This document shows, piece after piece, positions 11,257-24,316 of a stretch of 64,000 nucleotides of DNA (its first letter is position 1; every line of letters begins with the position of its first letter). Source of the stretch: Chiua virens (taxonomy: Eukaryota; Basidiomycota; Agaricomycetes; Boletales; Boletaceae); assembly GCA_019787685.1 (NCBI GenBank), contig JAHNUO010000001.1, forward strand, positions 744,001-808,000, given 5' to 3'. Below the pieces are notes generated by a model. The model was not told where the DNA came from and made no database searches. It saw only the letters and a list, made by a program, of their open reading frames with translations. Made by a program: the position numbers and the translations under genes.

Positions 11257-14103
11257 TTGTTCCCCGACTCTATGCATCTTCCCGCCGCGACCGTAATGTC
11301 GGCCTCTCCGTCGATCGATGCGTTTGATGCACAAATGCTTGACTTTTCTTCAGATCCAGATGTCCCAATGCACATCACAGGTTCCGCAGAATTCTTCCAA
11401 GAAGCTCTGATGGACCACGATGACCATCTTGTCGTCTCCGGCTACGGCGAGCACGCCAGCGTAGAAGTAGACATGGAAGAGTACTCTGGCGACAACGCAG
11501 AGTACGAAATGGCCGACGAAACCGCAGAATTCAACCGCCTTCACGGGGACGACCTACTTGACATTGAAGTTTACGACGCGTCACATGCACATTCCCCTCT
11601 TGCCCCTCCGCAGCCCCTACAGCCCTCTGTCGACGTCCCGATTGATTCTGAACACCTTACATCGACCTCGCCAGTCATTTCAGAGCAAACTACTGTCCCT
11701 GCACCAGATCCAGAGTCGGAGGTGCAGCCCGTACCCCTTGACCATCTGGCGGCTGACGCAACCCACGTGGAGCCCTCGCCTTCGGCTGCAGATGTTTCTT
11801 CGGAGGTGGTCGTTTCGGAGTCGGCACATCCAACTGAACCTCTACATGAAGGTATCAGTGCCACCAGTGAGTCGCACGAACAGCTGGGCGATGGCAACGG
11901 GCAGCCACTTGAGGCACCGGCACCGGCTGACGTGGCTGATGAAGCAGAGCCCCACGTTCCTACCGCCGAGGAACACCCTACTCATTCAGAGGAGGCTCGG
12001 CACAAAACCTCTGAGCCACCAGTCGCTGAGTCAGTGCGCCCTGCTGCGGATACTGATGACAGCGGTCCTCCAGTCCAGGATGAAAAGCCTTCAGATCAGG
12101 CACCAGAGACGGAAGGGGAGACTGCTGATCCTCGTCTTTTGGATGGTGCTCATGTCGATCCACCTCCCGCTGTCCTACTCTCCGTTGCCGACTTCTCAGA
12201 ACCAAGCTTCGCACTGTTCAATCAACTTGTCGTGGAAGGCGAATTTACGGAAGAAACCAGCAGCAATCAGAAAGTTTTCTCTCTACTTCTTGAGAATCGG
12301 CCTGCGCTTTACTACGAACCTCTTAGCAACGTCTTTGAGGCGTTACGCCAGGATGAGGGTTTACTTTCTCGCGTTCCCCATAGTTTTGAAGGTGAATTGG
12401 TGCTCGACGCCTATGACCTGCAGTTAGCAGTTTCTGAGGTGGGTAATAACCTCAACCAATAAACGGTCATATTCTAACATTCAAGTAGGACAACGTGCAT
12501 GCGCGTGAAATTACCTTGCACGATCTCAACAATTTACATGATGGATCTGACTTTGTAGGACCTCTTCGACTGCTCCTCCGCGCCATTGTGCCGCGGTTTA
12601 TTATTCGATATTATGCACTTCAGGAGCAGATTCAGCGATTGAGTGTTACCGCTGAAACAGGGGAAGGAGAACATGATGATGGTTTGTCTCACCCCTCGCA
12701 GATTTAGCTCCAAAATCTTACGCTTGTATAAACAGAACAACACCAACATTATGATTTGCGTGAAGATCAGCTCCAGCCTCAGCAAGAGGAAGCAGCCGAC
12801 CACCCCTTCTCACACGTCACGATTGTTTCTGAAGGTTTGGAGGTACCACCAACCGCAGAAGCAGAAGAACCCGCTACAGAGGACTCGCTTCCTCCGACCG
12901 AAGAAACCGAACAGCAAGAATATGAGACAGAGGATACTGCAGTCGCTCAAGAACCTGCGGCCGAATATCACGAAGTTACTGGGGAGGCTGTGCTTGCTCT
13001 TGAAGATGAGGACGACTATCTGGATACCACCGCCGGTGAAGAAGATGAAACTGCCAGGTCTGCTAGTCTTGTCGCTGACCAGACTCACGAAGCCGCCGCA
13101 GAAAACATTGATGCTTCCGCAACGGTTACCGGTCAAGAGTCGGAATTCGGAGGCGAACAGACCGAATACTTGGATTACGTTCAGCCAGAGGAATATGAAG
13201 AACGATTCGGTGAAGAACGTGCCGGAGGCGCCTCCCCTGTCCAATACGGTGAACCTGGACATTATGAGGAAGGGGAGCAGGACACGTTGACGGCAATGGA
13301 TGAAACCCGGGCTATTTTACCTGGTTTGGATGAGGATGGAGATAACAAGTCTGTGGCCACTCCAATCCCTGCTCACGCTACTCTCGAACTCGAGGCGAAT
13401 GAGCTCGCTGATGTCAATTCCTCCAGTGAATCAGTGTTACGTACGTTTGTGCATTGCGTTATGCTTGATGTGTGACTGATGCTGACTACTGGAATTCCAG
13501 CCAAGCAAGAGGGGTCGATTTCAAGTAATGACGAGTCCCCCACCGAGCAATCCTTACACAGAGATGCTCACAGTGAGTAAGCCTCCTGCTTAGTTCGGAT
13601 GTTTTGCCTGACGATGCTGGCAGGACCATCAGGTAATCAGGAAACAAGTATAGCTCAAGGAAAAATGTTCTCTGAAACCGAGGAATCTGATTTCAACTTG
13701 CTGTCGACGTTGAAACGTGAAGCTGGTAAGAGTTTATTGACCTGTGCTCACTTATGCTCACAAGGACATTTAGAAGCTGAGTTTGAGCGGTCGTTCAACT
13801 CTGAACAGAACGGACAGGGAGTCAGCATTGAAGCCACCCTTCAAACCGACGAGACCTGGGATGAATGGGATGATGAAGATGCCGAGGGTGAGGATGAGGA
13901 AGACTGGATAGATCCCGACGCTGCCTCGAATAAAAGTTCGGTCACCCTCGATAGCAAAGCATCATCGAAAAGAAGCTACGACGAGGTAGAGCCGAGTGAG
14001 GAACCATACGCGGAAAATCAGAATTCACCAGGTGCGTGCGTGCGATTTCACTAGTGCACTATATGTAAATATCTTTACAGGAAAACGGCCCCGTGTCCAA
14101 TGA
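11257..14103 (+). CDS. Large acidic protein with a conserved central fold, function unknown
   Basis: A long first exon (to about 12438) is followed by several exons up to KRPRVQ and the stop at 14101-14103. Start is ATG 11257 or ATG 11296 (MSASPSIDAFDAQ); I cannot choose firmly. Residues up to about 300 are Glu/Pro/Ser/Ala-rich and low in complexity. A conserved-looking core follows at about 12160-12630: PPAVLLSVADFSEPSFALF, PALYYEPLSNVFEALRQ, ELVLDAYDLQLAVSEDNVH, REITLHDLNNLHDG. It has no obvious catalytic motif. Then come more acidic repeats (VTGEAVLALEDEDDYLD, WDDEDAEGEDEEDWID), a serine-rich stretch and a short basic end that could be a nuclear signal. Composition suggests a nuclear, possibly chromatin- or RNA-associated protein. 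This is inference. Confidence 0.75.
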
Positions 14104-14723
14104 GGCGATCGACTTCTCCAGTCAACGTGCTTGGCTCACTGACTCGCCGTACTTCTCACTGCGCCGAGCACTCGCATCCTTGCACGGCCGCAGTGCTAAC
14201 TTATTATCTCGTTGACGTATTCTTCCCCATCCACCACCCACATTGATATCACATCCATCAGACATCCAAGAGTAAGGTCAAGTATTTTCTCTACATCCGT
14301 TTCCATTTTTTGTGTTTGTCATTCCATTCCTCGCTCACATTTCACGTTTTCTGCTCGCCTTTGCATTGTATCATGACTGACCTTTTTAGCGTGAACCGAA
14401 GGATGATGGGGCTTGGACACGACGAGCACTGGGTATGTTGCTAGGGTTTGTTGGAAGTAAAGTATGCTCGAATACATGTAGTTGCCCTTCATACATCATG
14501 TGTGAAGAGATTCAATGCAATATTCGTATCAGTCGGAACGATGATTATCGGATGTGGAGAAAAAGTTAAGCGAGTGTTTGAAATTATGTATGCCAGATAA
14601 TATTACTACTACGATCTACAGCTTTGACTTGAACGTTCATGTCATTTTGACACTGCTTGAGCACGTCGCCGCGAGCCTGAATATTTACCTACCTGGATCT
14701 GAGACCAGCCGGCCACGACACGT
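14104..14723. other. Intergenic between acidic protein and RPC82
   Basis: No gene is recognised in these 620 bases. The stretch is pyrimidine-rich around 14280-14390, as in fungal promoters and untranslated regions. No RNA gene was seen. Confidence 0.55.
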
Positions 14724-16907
14724 ATGGCCGACGCCGACACATGTCGTCTATGCACTCAGATCATAGGCACGCATTTCGGGCCCCTCACGGCAGTAAGTGT
14801 TCGTGTACCAAACTTGCACATCGCTCCTCATCTTTTCTGGCCAGAAAGTCGCGTCTGCGCTATTGACCCGAGGTCGGCTCTCCCTCCCACAGCTCGTCCG
14901 CTTCACCGGTATGAAGCCGCGAACCGTGCGCGCATCCATCCTCATGCTCGTCCAGCACAACATCCTCTGGCACGCCCATACTGACGATGAAGGCGAAATG
15001 CTCGAATTTAATACACTCGAGTGTCTCTTGCGGCTGCGGTTCGGGCGGTATGCGTGGTTGGCGGAGAGCCTCTTTGGTCAGTCGGTACGTCTTCTACATG
15101 TTCTGTCATCCACCATCGTCACTGTTGTCGCTATGTCATCAGGGCGCAGAGATCGTACAGATTGTGTTAGATCACGGGAAGCTTCGTCCACCAGATATCC
15201 TATCACGACTCTCTCGATACAACCCCAAAAGTGCGTCATTGCGCGCTTCCGTGTCATCGCGTTTCTAACCATCCAGCGTCGCTGCTCAGGTGCGAGCATG
15301 TATTCACAATCACTGTACAAACTCGTGTCGGAATCCTATCTCAAACCGTCTACCATTCTCTCACACAATTCACCACGAGACAAGCGGATTAAATACGAGG
15401 CTGAAGAAAAGGCCAGGATCAGTGGTTTTCCGACTGCAAGGGAGCTTCGGGAGGCCATGGTGACTGCGGGGGCGAGACTGAGAAGAGAGGAGGCCGCGGC
15501 GGAAAAAGTCGGGCTGGTGCGTTTGTGTTCCGGATGTTTTTGTTGTGGAGAGCTAAACAACCAGCTTAGAAACGGAAGCCCAAGGAACAACCCAGTGGTC
15601 GAACGTCCAAGGTAAGGGTTGTTTGTGCCTCGTTCATTGTTGAAGTATCTGATTGTATATCGTAGAAAAATAAAGTGACTGAAGAAGTGGTAGATGTAAG
15701 TACGATGTTAGGTTTTTGGAGCGGAATCTCACTCGCTTATAGGATGAAGTCTACTTCCGAGTAAACTTTGACAAGTTCAACATCCATATCCGTAACAGGG
15801 TACGATCTCACAACCCAGGCAGTCTGACAGAGAGTTGATGAAGCAGACTTAGCTCATTGAGAGCGCTGTCGAAGAACGGTTTAACCACAGCGCAGCCGTA
15901 GTTATGAGGGCTACCCTCAAGGCAACCGAGTCAAAACAAATGTCTGTTTCGGAAATACGTTCAGGTATCGGTTTACTGCGCTTGCTAAGATCGATGTCTC
16001 GTAAATTGCTTACCCTCGTTGTGTTTCAAGACCCAACTTCTATTGCTGCGATTGGAATGCATATAGCGGACGACGAGAACCTGACAGAAGGACTTGTGAC
16101 TGGAACCAAAAAGCCATCCGACTCTTCCTTGACAAAGGAATACCTCGGGCTGTTGGCGTGTGCTGATAACCCGACGCCAGTTGGGAAAGCGGCATCATAC
16201 GTGAGCCTCAGCGGCAACAAAATCAATGTCGAGTTCGATACCATCAGTAAGCGGTTGGGGAGACGTGTCTTAGAGGCAGTGACGAGGGAACGACACGGAG
16301 ATGACGGTGTGCGGATCGTCAGACTGTTGTTAGACGTTGGAAAGATGGATGAGAAGCACGTGAGTCGTTTTGTTCAGTCGTCATCGAGTCCCTTTTGATG
16401 TCCCGGACGGATGTAGATAGCTAAAGTGGCGATGATGGCCAACAAGGACGTCCGACCGCTGTTGTCTGCGCTCTCTTCCGAGTACCTGATATCGACTCAG
16501 GAAGTCCCGAGGAGTACAGACCGCAATCCGACGCGGACGTTCTATCTTTGGTGAGTGGCCACAAGAACGATGGTGACCATAACTCTGAATTCTATTTGGT
16601 TTTCTATAGGCATGTTGACCTAACGAACGCGTACTCGGCGCTCCTTGTCAGTTTCTACAAGACGCTGTTTAACATTGGCGCGCGTCGACAAGCGGAACGG
16701 GAAGAGCCCAACGTCAAGGCTGTCCTGACGAAACGGGAACGGACGGACGTCGCGCAAGATGCGAACCTGTTGACCCGCATGGAACGCGAGGTGCTGGCGG
16801 AGTGGGAGCGGAAACGGGAGATGCTGAATGTACTGGAGATGCGTGTAGAAGAGGCAGTGTTCATCCTGAGAGACCTCGAATTAGGTGGCAGTTTGGCCGA
16901 CCAGTAA
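14724..16907 (+). CDS. RPC82: RNA polymerase III subunit RPC3/C82
   Basis: The gene encodes the C82 (human RPC62) subunit of the Pol III heterotrimer, needed for initiation at tRNA and 5S genes. The start is MADADTCRLCTQIIGTHFG. The first winged helix reads ALLTRGRLSLPQLVRFTGMK and VRASILMLVQHNILWH, and then comes the RPC82 core LRLRFGRYAWLAESLFG, AEIVQIVLDHGKLRP. Middle exons hold EAEEKARISGFPTARELREA and VYFRVNFDKFNIHIRNRL. Late exons hold YLWHVDLTNAYSALLVSFYK and ANLLTRMEREVLAEWERKR, a coiled-coil-like end. I see about eleven exons, all open when joined, with the stop at 16907. It lies 135 bases upstream of the phosphoesterase gene on the same strand. Confidence 0.94.
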
Positions 16908-17042
16908 CTCCTGTAGACATCATGCTACGGTAGTTATGGATTTCGCACACCCAAATGCCCTTCTCACACAGCCCTGTCGGCGTGCTGTGTGTCATCCGAA
17001 CAATACTTAAGGACCATACCCTTTGGCTTGAGCTGCCCAGTC

Positions 17043-18070
17043 ATGACTACCCAAGGGTATGCCATCCACGTCGACGTTGAGGGAACGCCACTCCCTCCAC
17101 ACCCTGGCCCTGGCTGGACTCGTTTCGTCTGCATCTCGGACACACACTCGCACCAATATCGCGTGCCGTCTGGGGACGTGCTCCTGCATGCTGGTGACCT
17201 GAGCAGCTGGGGTCATTCGTCGCAGTTGACGACGACCATAGAGTGGCTCAAGTCGCTCGATCACCCGGTCAAGATGTAAGTGTGGTCCTTTATGTGTGCT
17301 CGTTCACTCAAGCTGTGGACATTGTTAGCATCGTCGCTGGAAACCACGATGTATGTGTGCTTTTGGATGACGTTGATTGAGAAGAGACTGATTCTGGGTT
17401 GGCAGCTGTGTCTCGATCAAGAGTGGGCTTCGTCAAAGACTTGGGCCGACGTGTGTCGCTACTGTGTGGAGTAGTGTCGGACGAGGTACTGATGGATGTA
17501 CGACAGATGATCGAACAAACTCGGGCATACGTTCATAGCCAGGTGTCTTTCGGGCTGTACTACCTCGAACACGAGCCTTTATATTTCACAGCGCCGACAG
17601 GGAGAGTATGGAAAGTGTACGGGTCTCCAGTAAGTTTCCGTTTCCTTGAGAATAGTCTCTATTAATGAACGCTCGTCAAGGCGGCTCCATTCTACGTCCA
17701 AGGCGCCTTTCAGTACGAATCTGAAGCTGAAGCTCAAGGTATGTTCGTTCATACGCCTCGTCTCATCTGATGGTCATCCCTGCCCACAGCAATATACGAT
17801 AGGATACCCAATGATACCGAGATTCTTATAACCCACACGCCGCCGTACAGGATACTCGACAAGACGAGAAGAGGGAAATATGCTGGATGTGAGACGCTCT
17901 TGTCTAGGTTGAAAGATCTATCAGACTGTCGCTTGCATGTCTTTGGTCATATCCACGAGGCCGCAGGAAGTCGTGTTGACGAAGTTGGAAACCCGGGATT
18001 GTTCCGCGTGTCGGTGAACGCGGCCATGGAAAGAACCAGGTCAGCGACCGTGGTTGACCTTCGAAACTAG
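17043..18070 (+). CDS. Calcineurin-like metallophosphoesterase, MPPED1/2 type
   Basis: Start is MTTQGYAIHVDVEGTPLPP, and the stop is at 18068-18070. Joined exons carry the five metal-site motifs in order: ISDTHSHQY, LLHAGDLSSWG, IVAGNHD, ILITHTPPYRILD and LHVFGHIHEAAGS. LYYLEHEPLYF and WKVYGSP between them are characteristic of the MPPED (239AB) family. The family hydrolyses phosphodiesters such as cyclic nucleotides in vitro; the cellular substrate in fungi is unknown. At least four introns are present, one directly after the GNHD codons. It converges with YJU2, with 79 bases between the stops. No signal peptide is seen, so it is probably cytosolic. Confidence 0.88.
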
Positions 18071-18149
18071 GTATCAGATGCATACTTGGGATACATGAGT
18101 ATTATAGCGACAACAAATAATAAACATCGACAAGAACCTGAGACCGCGG

Positions 18150-19180
18150 TCATACAGCAACTTTGCCCTTCTTTGCGACCTTGATACCCAGTTTAGATTT
18201 CAGATCGGATTTGGGTTTCTTTGCCGACGGTGCAGCCACCGCTGCTTTGGAACTAATTAGTTCCCGAGTGGTTTCTGGAAGTAGACTGTGGAGCTCGGGT
18301 TCTATGTCGCCTGCTTTGCGTTTGATGGTGACAGGTTTTGATGTCGACGCCTCGGACGATGATCCGCTGGAGTTGGACGACTGACCGGCTAGCGGTGTTG
18401 GTGCGGACGCCTTTGAGAAAACCTCCTGCACGAGTTTCTCGTCTTCCTCGTCTTCCTCTCTCCGCCGCTGGTCTTCCTCCGTCTCTAAATCTTCCACTCG
18501 TATGCGTGCGACCATATCAATGGACTGCCCCACCCGTTCATTTCTAGCATTCTTCGCACGGATATCCTGCAGTGCATCGAGGATGTCCATCTCGCGCTTC
18601 GCATCAACCGTCCGATTTTCGAGTGCTTTCATAGGGTTATTCTCTTCTTCTTCCAACCGTGCGAGGCGGTCCACCTCTTGACCGTCCTTTTCATCCCTCC
18701 ATGGCTCAAAGTTGCGCGATGCACCGTGCTCCGCTGAATAGTCGGTATTCTTTGGGTCTGTCTTAAACGTGATTTCTGCAGAACATAGAGTGCTGTTGCA
18801 TGGTTAGTTAAGGAAATAAAATAAAGACCGGAGCCGAGCTTACCACTTGATGTAGAATCGGAATATCTTGATACCATAATAGTCCTCCCCATCGACGGTC
18901 TCTTTGCGGGCGTTGAACTTTTTGCCTTTGTAGATGTATTCCCCACAGGTGTTACATCGCCTGTTATTTAGTTAGTAGGTCCAAAAGGAGAGTGATAGGA
19001 GAGACTTACATTGAGAAGGGTGCCATGAGACGGACCACCTGTTGTGAGTTCTTGGGCCCCTTTCTTCGCGGAATGAGCGAAGGATCAAAGTCCGGGGGGA
19101 AGTACTTGTTCAATACTACGAAACTGTTAGTAAATGTAGCTAATAGGGCGCTCCAAGGACGAACCTTTTCGTTCAGACAT
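18150..19180 (-). CDS. YJU2: Splicing factor Yju2/Cwc16 (CCDC94 family)
   Basis: The first coding exon is tiny (MSERK). It is followed after a short intron by [20 protein letters not shown], the family's diagnostic start. The zinc-binding pairs are visible as RCNTCGEY and KCTLCSAE, separated by [20 protein letters not shown]. After the second pair come [19 protein letters not shown] and NFEPWR. The C-terminal half is a long charged coiled coil ([18 protein letters not shown] onwards) with a basic nuclear-type end. Yju2 joins the spliceosome with the NineTeen complex and promotes the first catalytic step. It is divergent from SPT16 across 151 bases and convergent with the phosphoesterase. All exons are open. 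Confidence 0.93.
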
Positions 19181-19331
19181 AGTGGCAGGTAGACAAGGAG
19201 TGAGTGGCAATGCTTACTAATACGCGCCATCTGATGAACGCGTTCGTAAATTTCCGGTCACCAGCGCGCTACCCTCTCCGTGCTCGTCGTCCACCTCGCT
19301 CCCTACCCACCACATCACCCTCAAGGACGAC
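19181..19331. promoter_or_regulatory. Divergent promoter between YJU2 and SPT16
   Basis: Only 151 bases separate the start codons of two essential nuclear genes transcribed away from each other. The sequence must therefore serve both. No TATA box is evident. The role is inferred from arrangement. Confidence 0.5.
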
Positions 19332-22300
19332 ATGGCTGTACAACTCAACAAGACACTCATAAATTCACGTCTAAAAGGCATTTACGACGGCTGGAATGTG
19401 CGTATGTTGTCGGCTTTGTGTACGGCGGATGCCCTAATAATCATCGCGGTTCGTTTTTAGAACGCGAGTCTCAACGACGACCTGGGTTCGATAGCGAACG
19501 CAGACGCACTCTTGTTGCTCTCTGGGGACCCAGCAGCTGAAGACGAGCCTATTAGGAAGGGCACGGCGTTCCAGGTGAGTCGGGATCAAGACTCCACCAG
19601 AACGGTCTCGACGCTAATGCGCTCTCGCACAGACATGGTTGCTAGGCTATGAATTCCCCTCGACTCTCTTGCTCTTCTGCAAGGATAAAATACTCGTTCT
19701 GTGCTCGGCGAGTAAAGGTATGCCACTGGACTTGGATGCATGGCGTTGTCATCCTCACGCGTGTTTCGGGGTTCCCTAGCCAAAGTTCTACAACAGGTAC
19801 AGGATGGGAACCCGCCGGTCCCGATTGAGATCATGGTTCAAGCCAAGGCGAAAGAACAACCGACTGACACCCTCCTCAAGTTCGTTGAGGCGTATTCGTC
19901 ATATACACGTGTCGCCACATTGGTCAAAGAAACATACCACGGAAAATTGATCAATGAATGGAATCAAGAAATAGATAAGCTCACGAATAAACCCGAGCAG
20001 GTTGACATGGCCCCAGCATTATCGACTGTGATGGCTGTCAAGGACGAAGACGAGCTAGTGAGATTGTCGATTGATTTTGTATATGTTTGAATTCTTACCC
20101 TTTTCGGCAGAAAGTCATCCGCACCGCTGCGAACCTGACGTCGACGCTACTGATTCATCACATTGTACTCAAGCTTGAGACGATACTAGACAAGGAAGCC
20201 AAGATTACACACGAACAGTTCGCAGGCCAAATTGAGTCCCGCATAGGGACTGGCGATGGAGAGGGTGCGAAAGGACCTGATATGAAGGTGTGGAGCAAGG
20301 GGCGGGGACTGAGCGACGTGCGTTCTTCCTGCCACGCGTGCAATATAGTTCATGATATTTCATCCAGGTCGATTGGGCGGCGACAGAGTTTTGTTACACT
20401 CCCATTATCCAATCTCGGTCGACGAGCACTGGATACGACCTTCGTTCCACCGCCGAGTCGTCGACTGATCTCATTGCTCACAAAGGCGTGTTTCTCATCG
20501 CCGTTGGGTTGCGTTACAAAGGCTACTGCGGAAACCTTGGTCGTAGTATTATCGTTGATCCCTCAAAGGTCAGTCTGAGTTTTCGAGTACTTTAGCAGTG
20601 TCTGAGTGCGCCACAGGAACAAGAAGAGATATATAATCTCCTGGTCTCTTTACAGTCCGAAGTTGTACGAGAAATGAAGGATGGGAAGACACTGCGCGAT
20701 GTGTATCAATTCGCCCTGGAATATGTCAGGGAGAAGAAGCCCGACTTGGAGAAAAATTTCGTCAAGAACCTGGGTTCAGGTGTACGTTTACATCGTTCAT
20801 TTCCCTTGATTACAGGACGTTGATCGACTCGTAGATTGGCATCGAGTTTAGGGACTCGGCGTATCTGATTTCACCTAAGAATGGACGTCACCTCAAAGCC
20901 AACATGGTGTTCAACGTGGCGTTGGGATTCTCCGACCTCGTGGACGAGTCTGGAAAGAAGTGGGTACCCTTCATTAAATTTGATGTTCATATTGTGACAT
21001 AGGGTGATAGGTACTCACTGCACCTCGTCGACACTGTCCGAGTCGGTCCAGACAGGGCATCGTTGCTTACCGACGGCGTCAAGTCCTCAAAGGAAACACT
21101 CTTTTTCTTGAACACCGCCGACGACGAAGTCGCTAGGCCTGCGAAAGCTGCAAAGGCACCTCCGACGAAACCTGTTACGAATGGTTCACCAGTCAAAAAC
21201 AAGACCGTTGGTGGAAAAGTGTTGCGCAACAAGACGCGAAGTGCTGCACAAGAGGAAGTGTTACAGACAACGGCCACCAAAATCAAGGAGCATCAAGCGG
21301 AATTGCATGGAAACTTGCAAGCCGCTGGTCTTGGCAAGTACTCGGAGGAAGGAGGCGGGCCTGGTGAGAAGGAAGGTAAAGGGTGGAAACGGTTCCAGAG
21401 TTACAAGGGTGAAGGCGCGTTGCCGAAGGAAGCTGAGATCTTGCGGGTGAGTGATCGAACAGTTGGTTACGGTTTGAACACGTGTTGAGACAACTCAAAG
21501 ATATTTGTCGACCGCAAAGCTCAAACCATCATCTTGCCTATGCACGGGTTCTCGGTGCCCTTCCATATCAATACCATAAAAAATGTCAGCAAAAACGATG
21601 AGGGGGACTATACGTACCTTCGTATCAATTTCCAGACGCCTGGTCAACTCGCTGGAAAGAAGGACGAGACTGTATGCGCTTGTTTATGCCTTTGCCGTGA
21701 CGAGCTAACGTGTCGCCCAATACTAGCCCTTCGAGGATCCTGATGCTACTTTTGTCCGCTCTGTCACCTACCGCTCGCTAGAAGGCCACCGTTTCGATCA
21801 AATCTCAAAACAGATCACGGATCTGAAAAAAGAGGTCAACAAGCGGGAACAACAAAAGAAGGAGATGGCAGACGTCGTTGAGCAAGACGTCCTGGTAGAG
21901 CTCAAAGGCAGAAGACCTCACAAGCTTCCTGAAGTGTTTGTGCGGCCTGCTCTTGACGGAAAGCGACTACCAGGCGAAGTCGAAATTCATCAAAATGGCT
22001 TGCGATACCAGTCACCTATGGGTTCGCAGAAGATCGGTAGGTTGAGTACAAACGGAATGATTAAATTGTTGATCATGTTATGCAGATGTGTTGTTCAGTA
22101 ACATCAAGCATTTGTTCTTCCAGCCGTGTGATAAGGAACTGCTTGTCATCGTGCATATTCATCTCAAGGCTCCTATCATGATTGGGAAGAAGAAGGCACA
22201 TGTGGGTGTAGTTGGTGCATATTTATCTTCTCTCATGGAGCGCAATCTAGGATGTCCAATTCTTCCGGGAAGCCTCTGACGTTCAGTTCGATGAGACTGG

Positions 22301-23415
22301 TAACAGAAAGCGGAAGCACCGTTACGGAGACGAAGATGAAATCGAGATGGAACAACAAGAACGGAAGCGAAGGCAAATGCTCAACAAGGAATTTAAGCTT
22401 TTCGCCGAGCGAATCGCAGAAGCTGTGTCAACATCGGTACGTTTGGCCTGACCTGTCATATGTCAGTCTCTGATCAGATTGCGAGCAGAGCGGAGAAACC
22501 CTAGAGGTTGACATTCCCTTCCGAGAGTTGTCTTTCGAAGGCGTCCCTTTCCGAACTAACGTCCGGTTACAACCTACCACGGAATGTCTCGTTCACCTCG
22601 TCGACCCTCCTTTCCTCGTTGTCACTCTGAATGAGATCGAAATCGCGTCTTTGGAGCGTGTCCAATTCTCCCTCAAGCAATTTGATCTCGTATTGATTTT
22701 CAAAGATTTCACGAAAACGCCGCTCCATATCAATTCGATACCTAGCGCTCAGCTGGACGACGTCAAGAACTGGCTTGAGTGCGTTCCCTCTGGGCCTACC
22801 TTTGAATGCTCACTGACGTCTATGGGGTGTGATTATTAGCTCTGTCGACATCCCATTGAGCGAGGGTCCTGTCAACTTGAACTGGGGCCCGATCATGAAG
22901 ACGATCAATGAGAGTCCCTATGACTTCTTCCAGCAAGGTGGATGGAGCTTCCTAGGTGGCGGAGGGGCAGATGTGCGGTTTCCACTTTGTTCCTCCAATT
23001 GCTTCCATATTGAACACTTGTTTATTTTTTGCAGAGTGAGGCCGAGGAGGAGTCCGAGACCGAGTCTGAGTTCGAGGCAGACGCAGAGGATGTCGTGTCG
23101 GAAGAAAGCAGCGGCGAGCAGAGCAACTACGATGGCTCAGATGCGAGCGACGATTCCGGGAGTGCGTCGTATGGTGAAGAGAGTGATGAAGGAGATGATT
23201 GGGACGAACTTGAGCGCAAGGCGGCCAAATGTAGGTGTCAAGTTTGGTTCGAGGGTCGGTATTGACGAGCGTGTTGCGTTGCAGCGGATTCGAAACGAGC
23301 AGATGCTGCCAAGGCCCGTGGAGAATCGGAGGAGTCGGATAACGATCGACCAAAGAAGAAAAAGGGTGCTGCGCCTGCCAAGAATGCAAAGGGCAAGGCG
23401 AATGGGAAGCGGTAA
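19332..23415 (+). CDS. SPT16: FACT complex subunit Spt16
   Basis: Spt16 is the large subunit of FACT, the histone chaperone that loosens and reassembles nucleosomes during transcription and replication. The start is [20 protein letters not shown]. Regions in order: the inactive aminopeptidase-like N-terminal domain ([36 protein letters not shown]), a linker, and the middle domain ([33 protein letters not shown]). The Rtt106/PH-like region follows ([53 protein letters not shown]). A long acidic tail and a lysine-rich end ([17 protein letters not shown]) finish the protein. More than a dozen exons join without a break, and the stop is at 23413-23415. Confidence 0.97.
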
Positions 23416-23794
23416 AACGCTTGGTGAGACGTGCATCATGGTTTGGTACATCAATATTGTTGTTATCACGTGTAATACTACCTCAGACTCGCTTGTCGAC
23501 TCGAGTTAATCGTGTTCAATATCCTTGCACTGACGATGAATTGAGTTCAAGAGCCAACTCGAATGACTCGGATGGACAGGACTCGGAGGCCGGCGTTTGT
23601 GTGAGAACGATATAAACTGGCCGTGGACATTTCGATTCTGATGTCACCGATTAGTGTTCCGGGGATTTCACATTCAGCCAAATTCACCCAGCTAATCCAC
23701 CCAGCACCCTTCGGGTCCCAAATGACACCGATGTTACAGACTTGGACTATACACGACCTTTGTATAAGAATGTTAAACCAAAGAAACGATCTAT
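23416..23794. other. Downstream region of SPT16, nothing recognised
   Basis: Short open frames exist on both strands but show no family motif. This is probably untranslated and intergenic sequence. Confidence 0.5.
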
Positions 23795-24253
23795 CTAAAT
23801 CCTCGACGATCCGGCTCTGCGATGTCGAAGTGGTGAACTGGACGAAAACTCGAGCGAGCGACGAGAAACCGAAGGCTCGACATGAACTTGGACGAGATGC
23901 GGCGACTGCGCGTCGCGCCGATCGCTCCAAAGCGTCTCGACGCTTGCTCGAAAGCGGCCAAACACAGTGGTGCCCGGTCCCAGATCGGCCTCGGTCGTTG
24001 CGGGGACGGGCGTGAGCGCGGCGATCGCGTTTCGGAGGTGGACGATCTTGGCTGCGATGCGGCTCCCGGCGTCGTCGTCATCATGGTGTCGAGGCTGTTC
24101 TGGTGTGATGTGTTCTGAGAGACGTGAGCTAGTAGGGGATGGGGAGAGGGAGAGACATTGTCGCGCCATGTCGAGGTGGTGGTTGATGGTCGCTTGTCGT
24201 GCGCCGAGTTCCAGCGTGAGCGTCTGCATGGCGGTCGCGTTGATCCTGCGCAT
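23795..24253 (-). CDS. Hypothetical protein
   Basis: This open stretch begins MRRINATAMQTLTLELGARQ and continues with a helix-like segment (INHHLDMARQCLSLSPSP), an acidic HHDDDD patch and RIAAKIVHLRNAIAAL. The helical heptad feel suggests a small coiled-coil protein. The upstream sequence has a possible acceptor (aaatgcgcag), so the first exon may lie further right and the start is uncertain. The strand is ambiguous because the opposite strand is also open here. I recognise no family. Confidence 0.35.
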   Translation of the reverse strand: MRRINATAMQTLTLELGARQATINHHLDMARQCLSLSPSPTSSRLSEHITPEQPRHHDDDDAGSRIAAKIVHLRNAIAALTPVPATTEADLGPGTTVFGRFRASVETLWSDRRDAQSPHLVQVHVEPSVSRRSLEFSSSSPLRHRRAGSSRI

Positions 24254-24316
24254 TTTAGTTTATGGATCGATGACGAGTGTGGCTAGTGTTCCAAGAGCTG
24301 TCGCTGAGAGTTTGGC

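Noticed and set aside
11558..12427. A 289-codon open frame overlapping the acidic-protein gene in another frame.
   Set aside because: Basic, repetitive composition is the expected shadow of an acidic low-complexity exon; no homology signals.
12643..13290. A 215-codon open frame in an alternative frame of the acidic-protein gene.
   Set aside because: Same reason: the true frame is the Glu/Asp-rich one, which connects through splice sites to KRPRVQ.
22829..23509. Plus-strand 226-codon open frame at the end of SPT16.
   Set aside because: It switches between frames of the Spt16 acidic tail and crosses its introns; the Spt16 frame is continuous after splicing.
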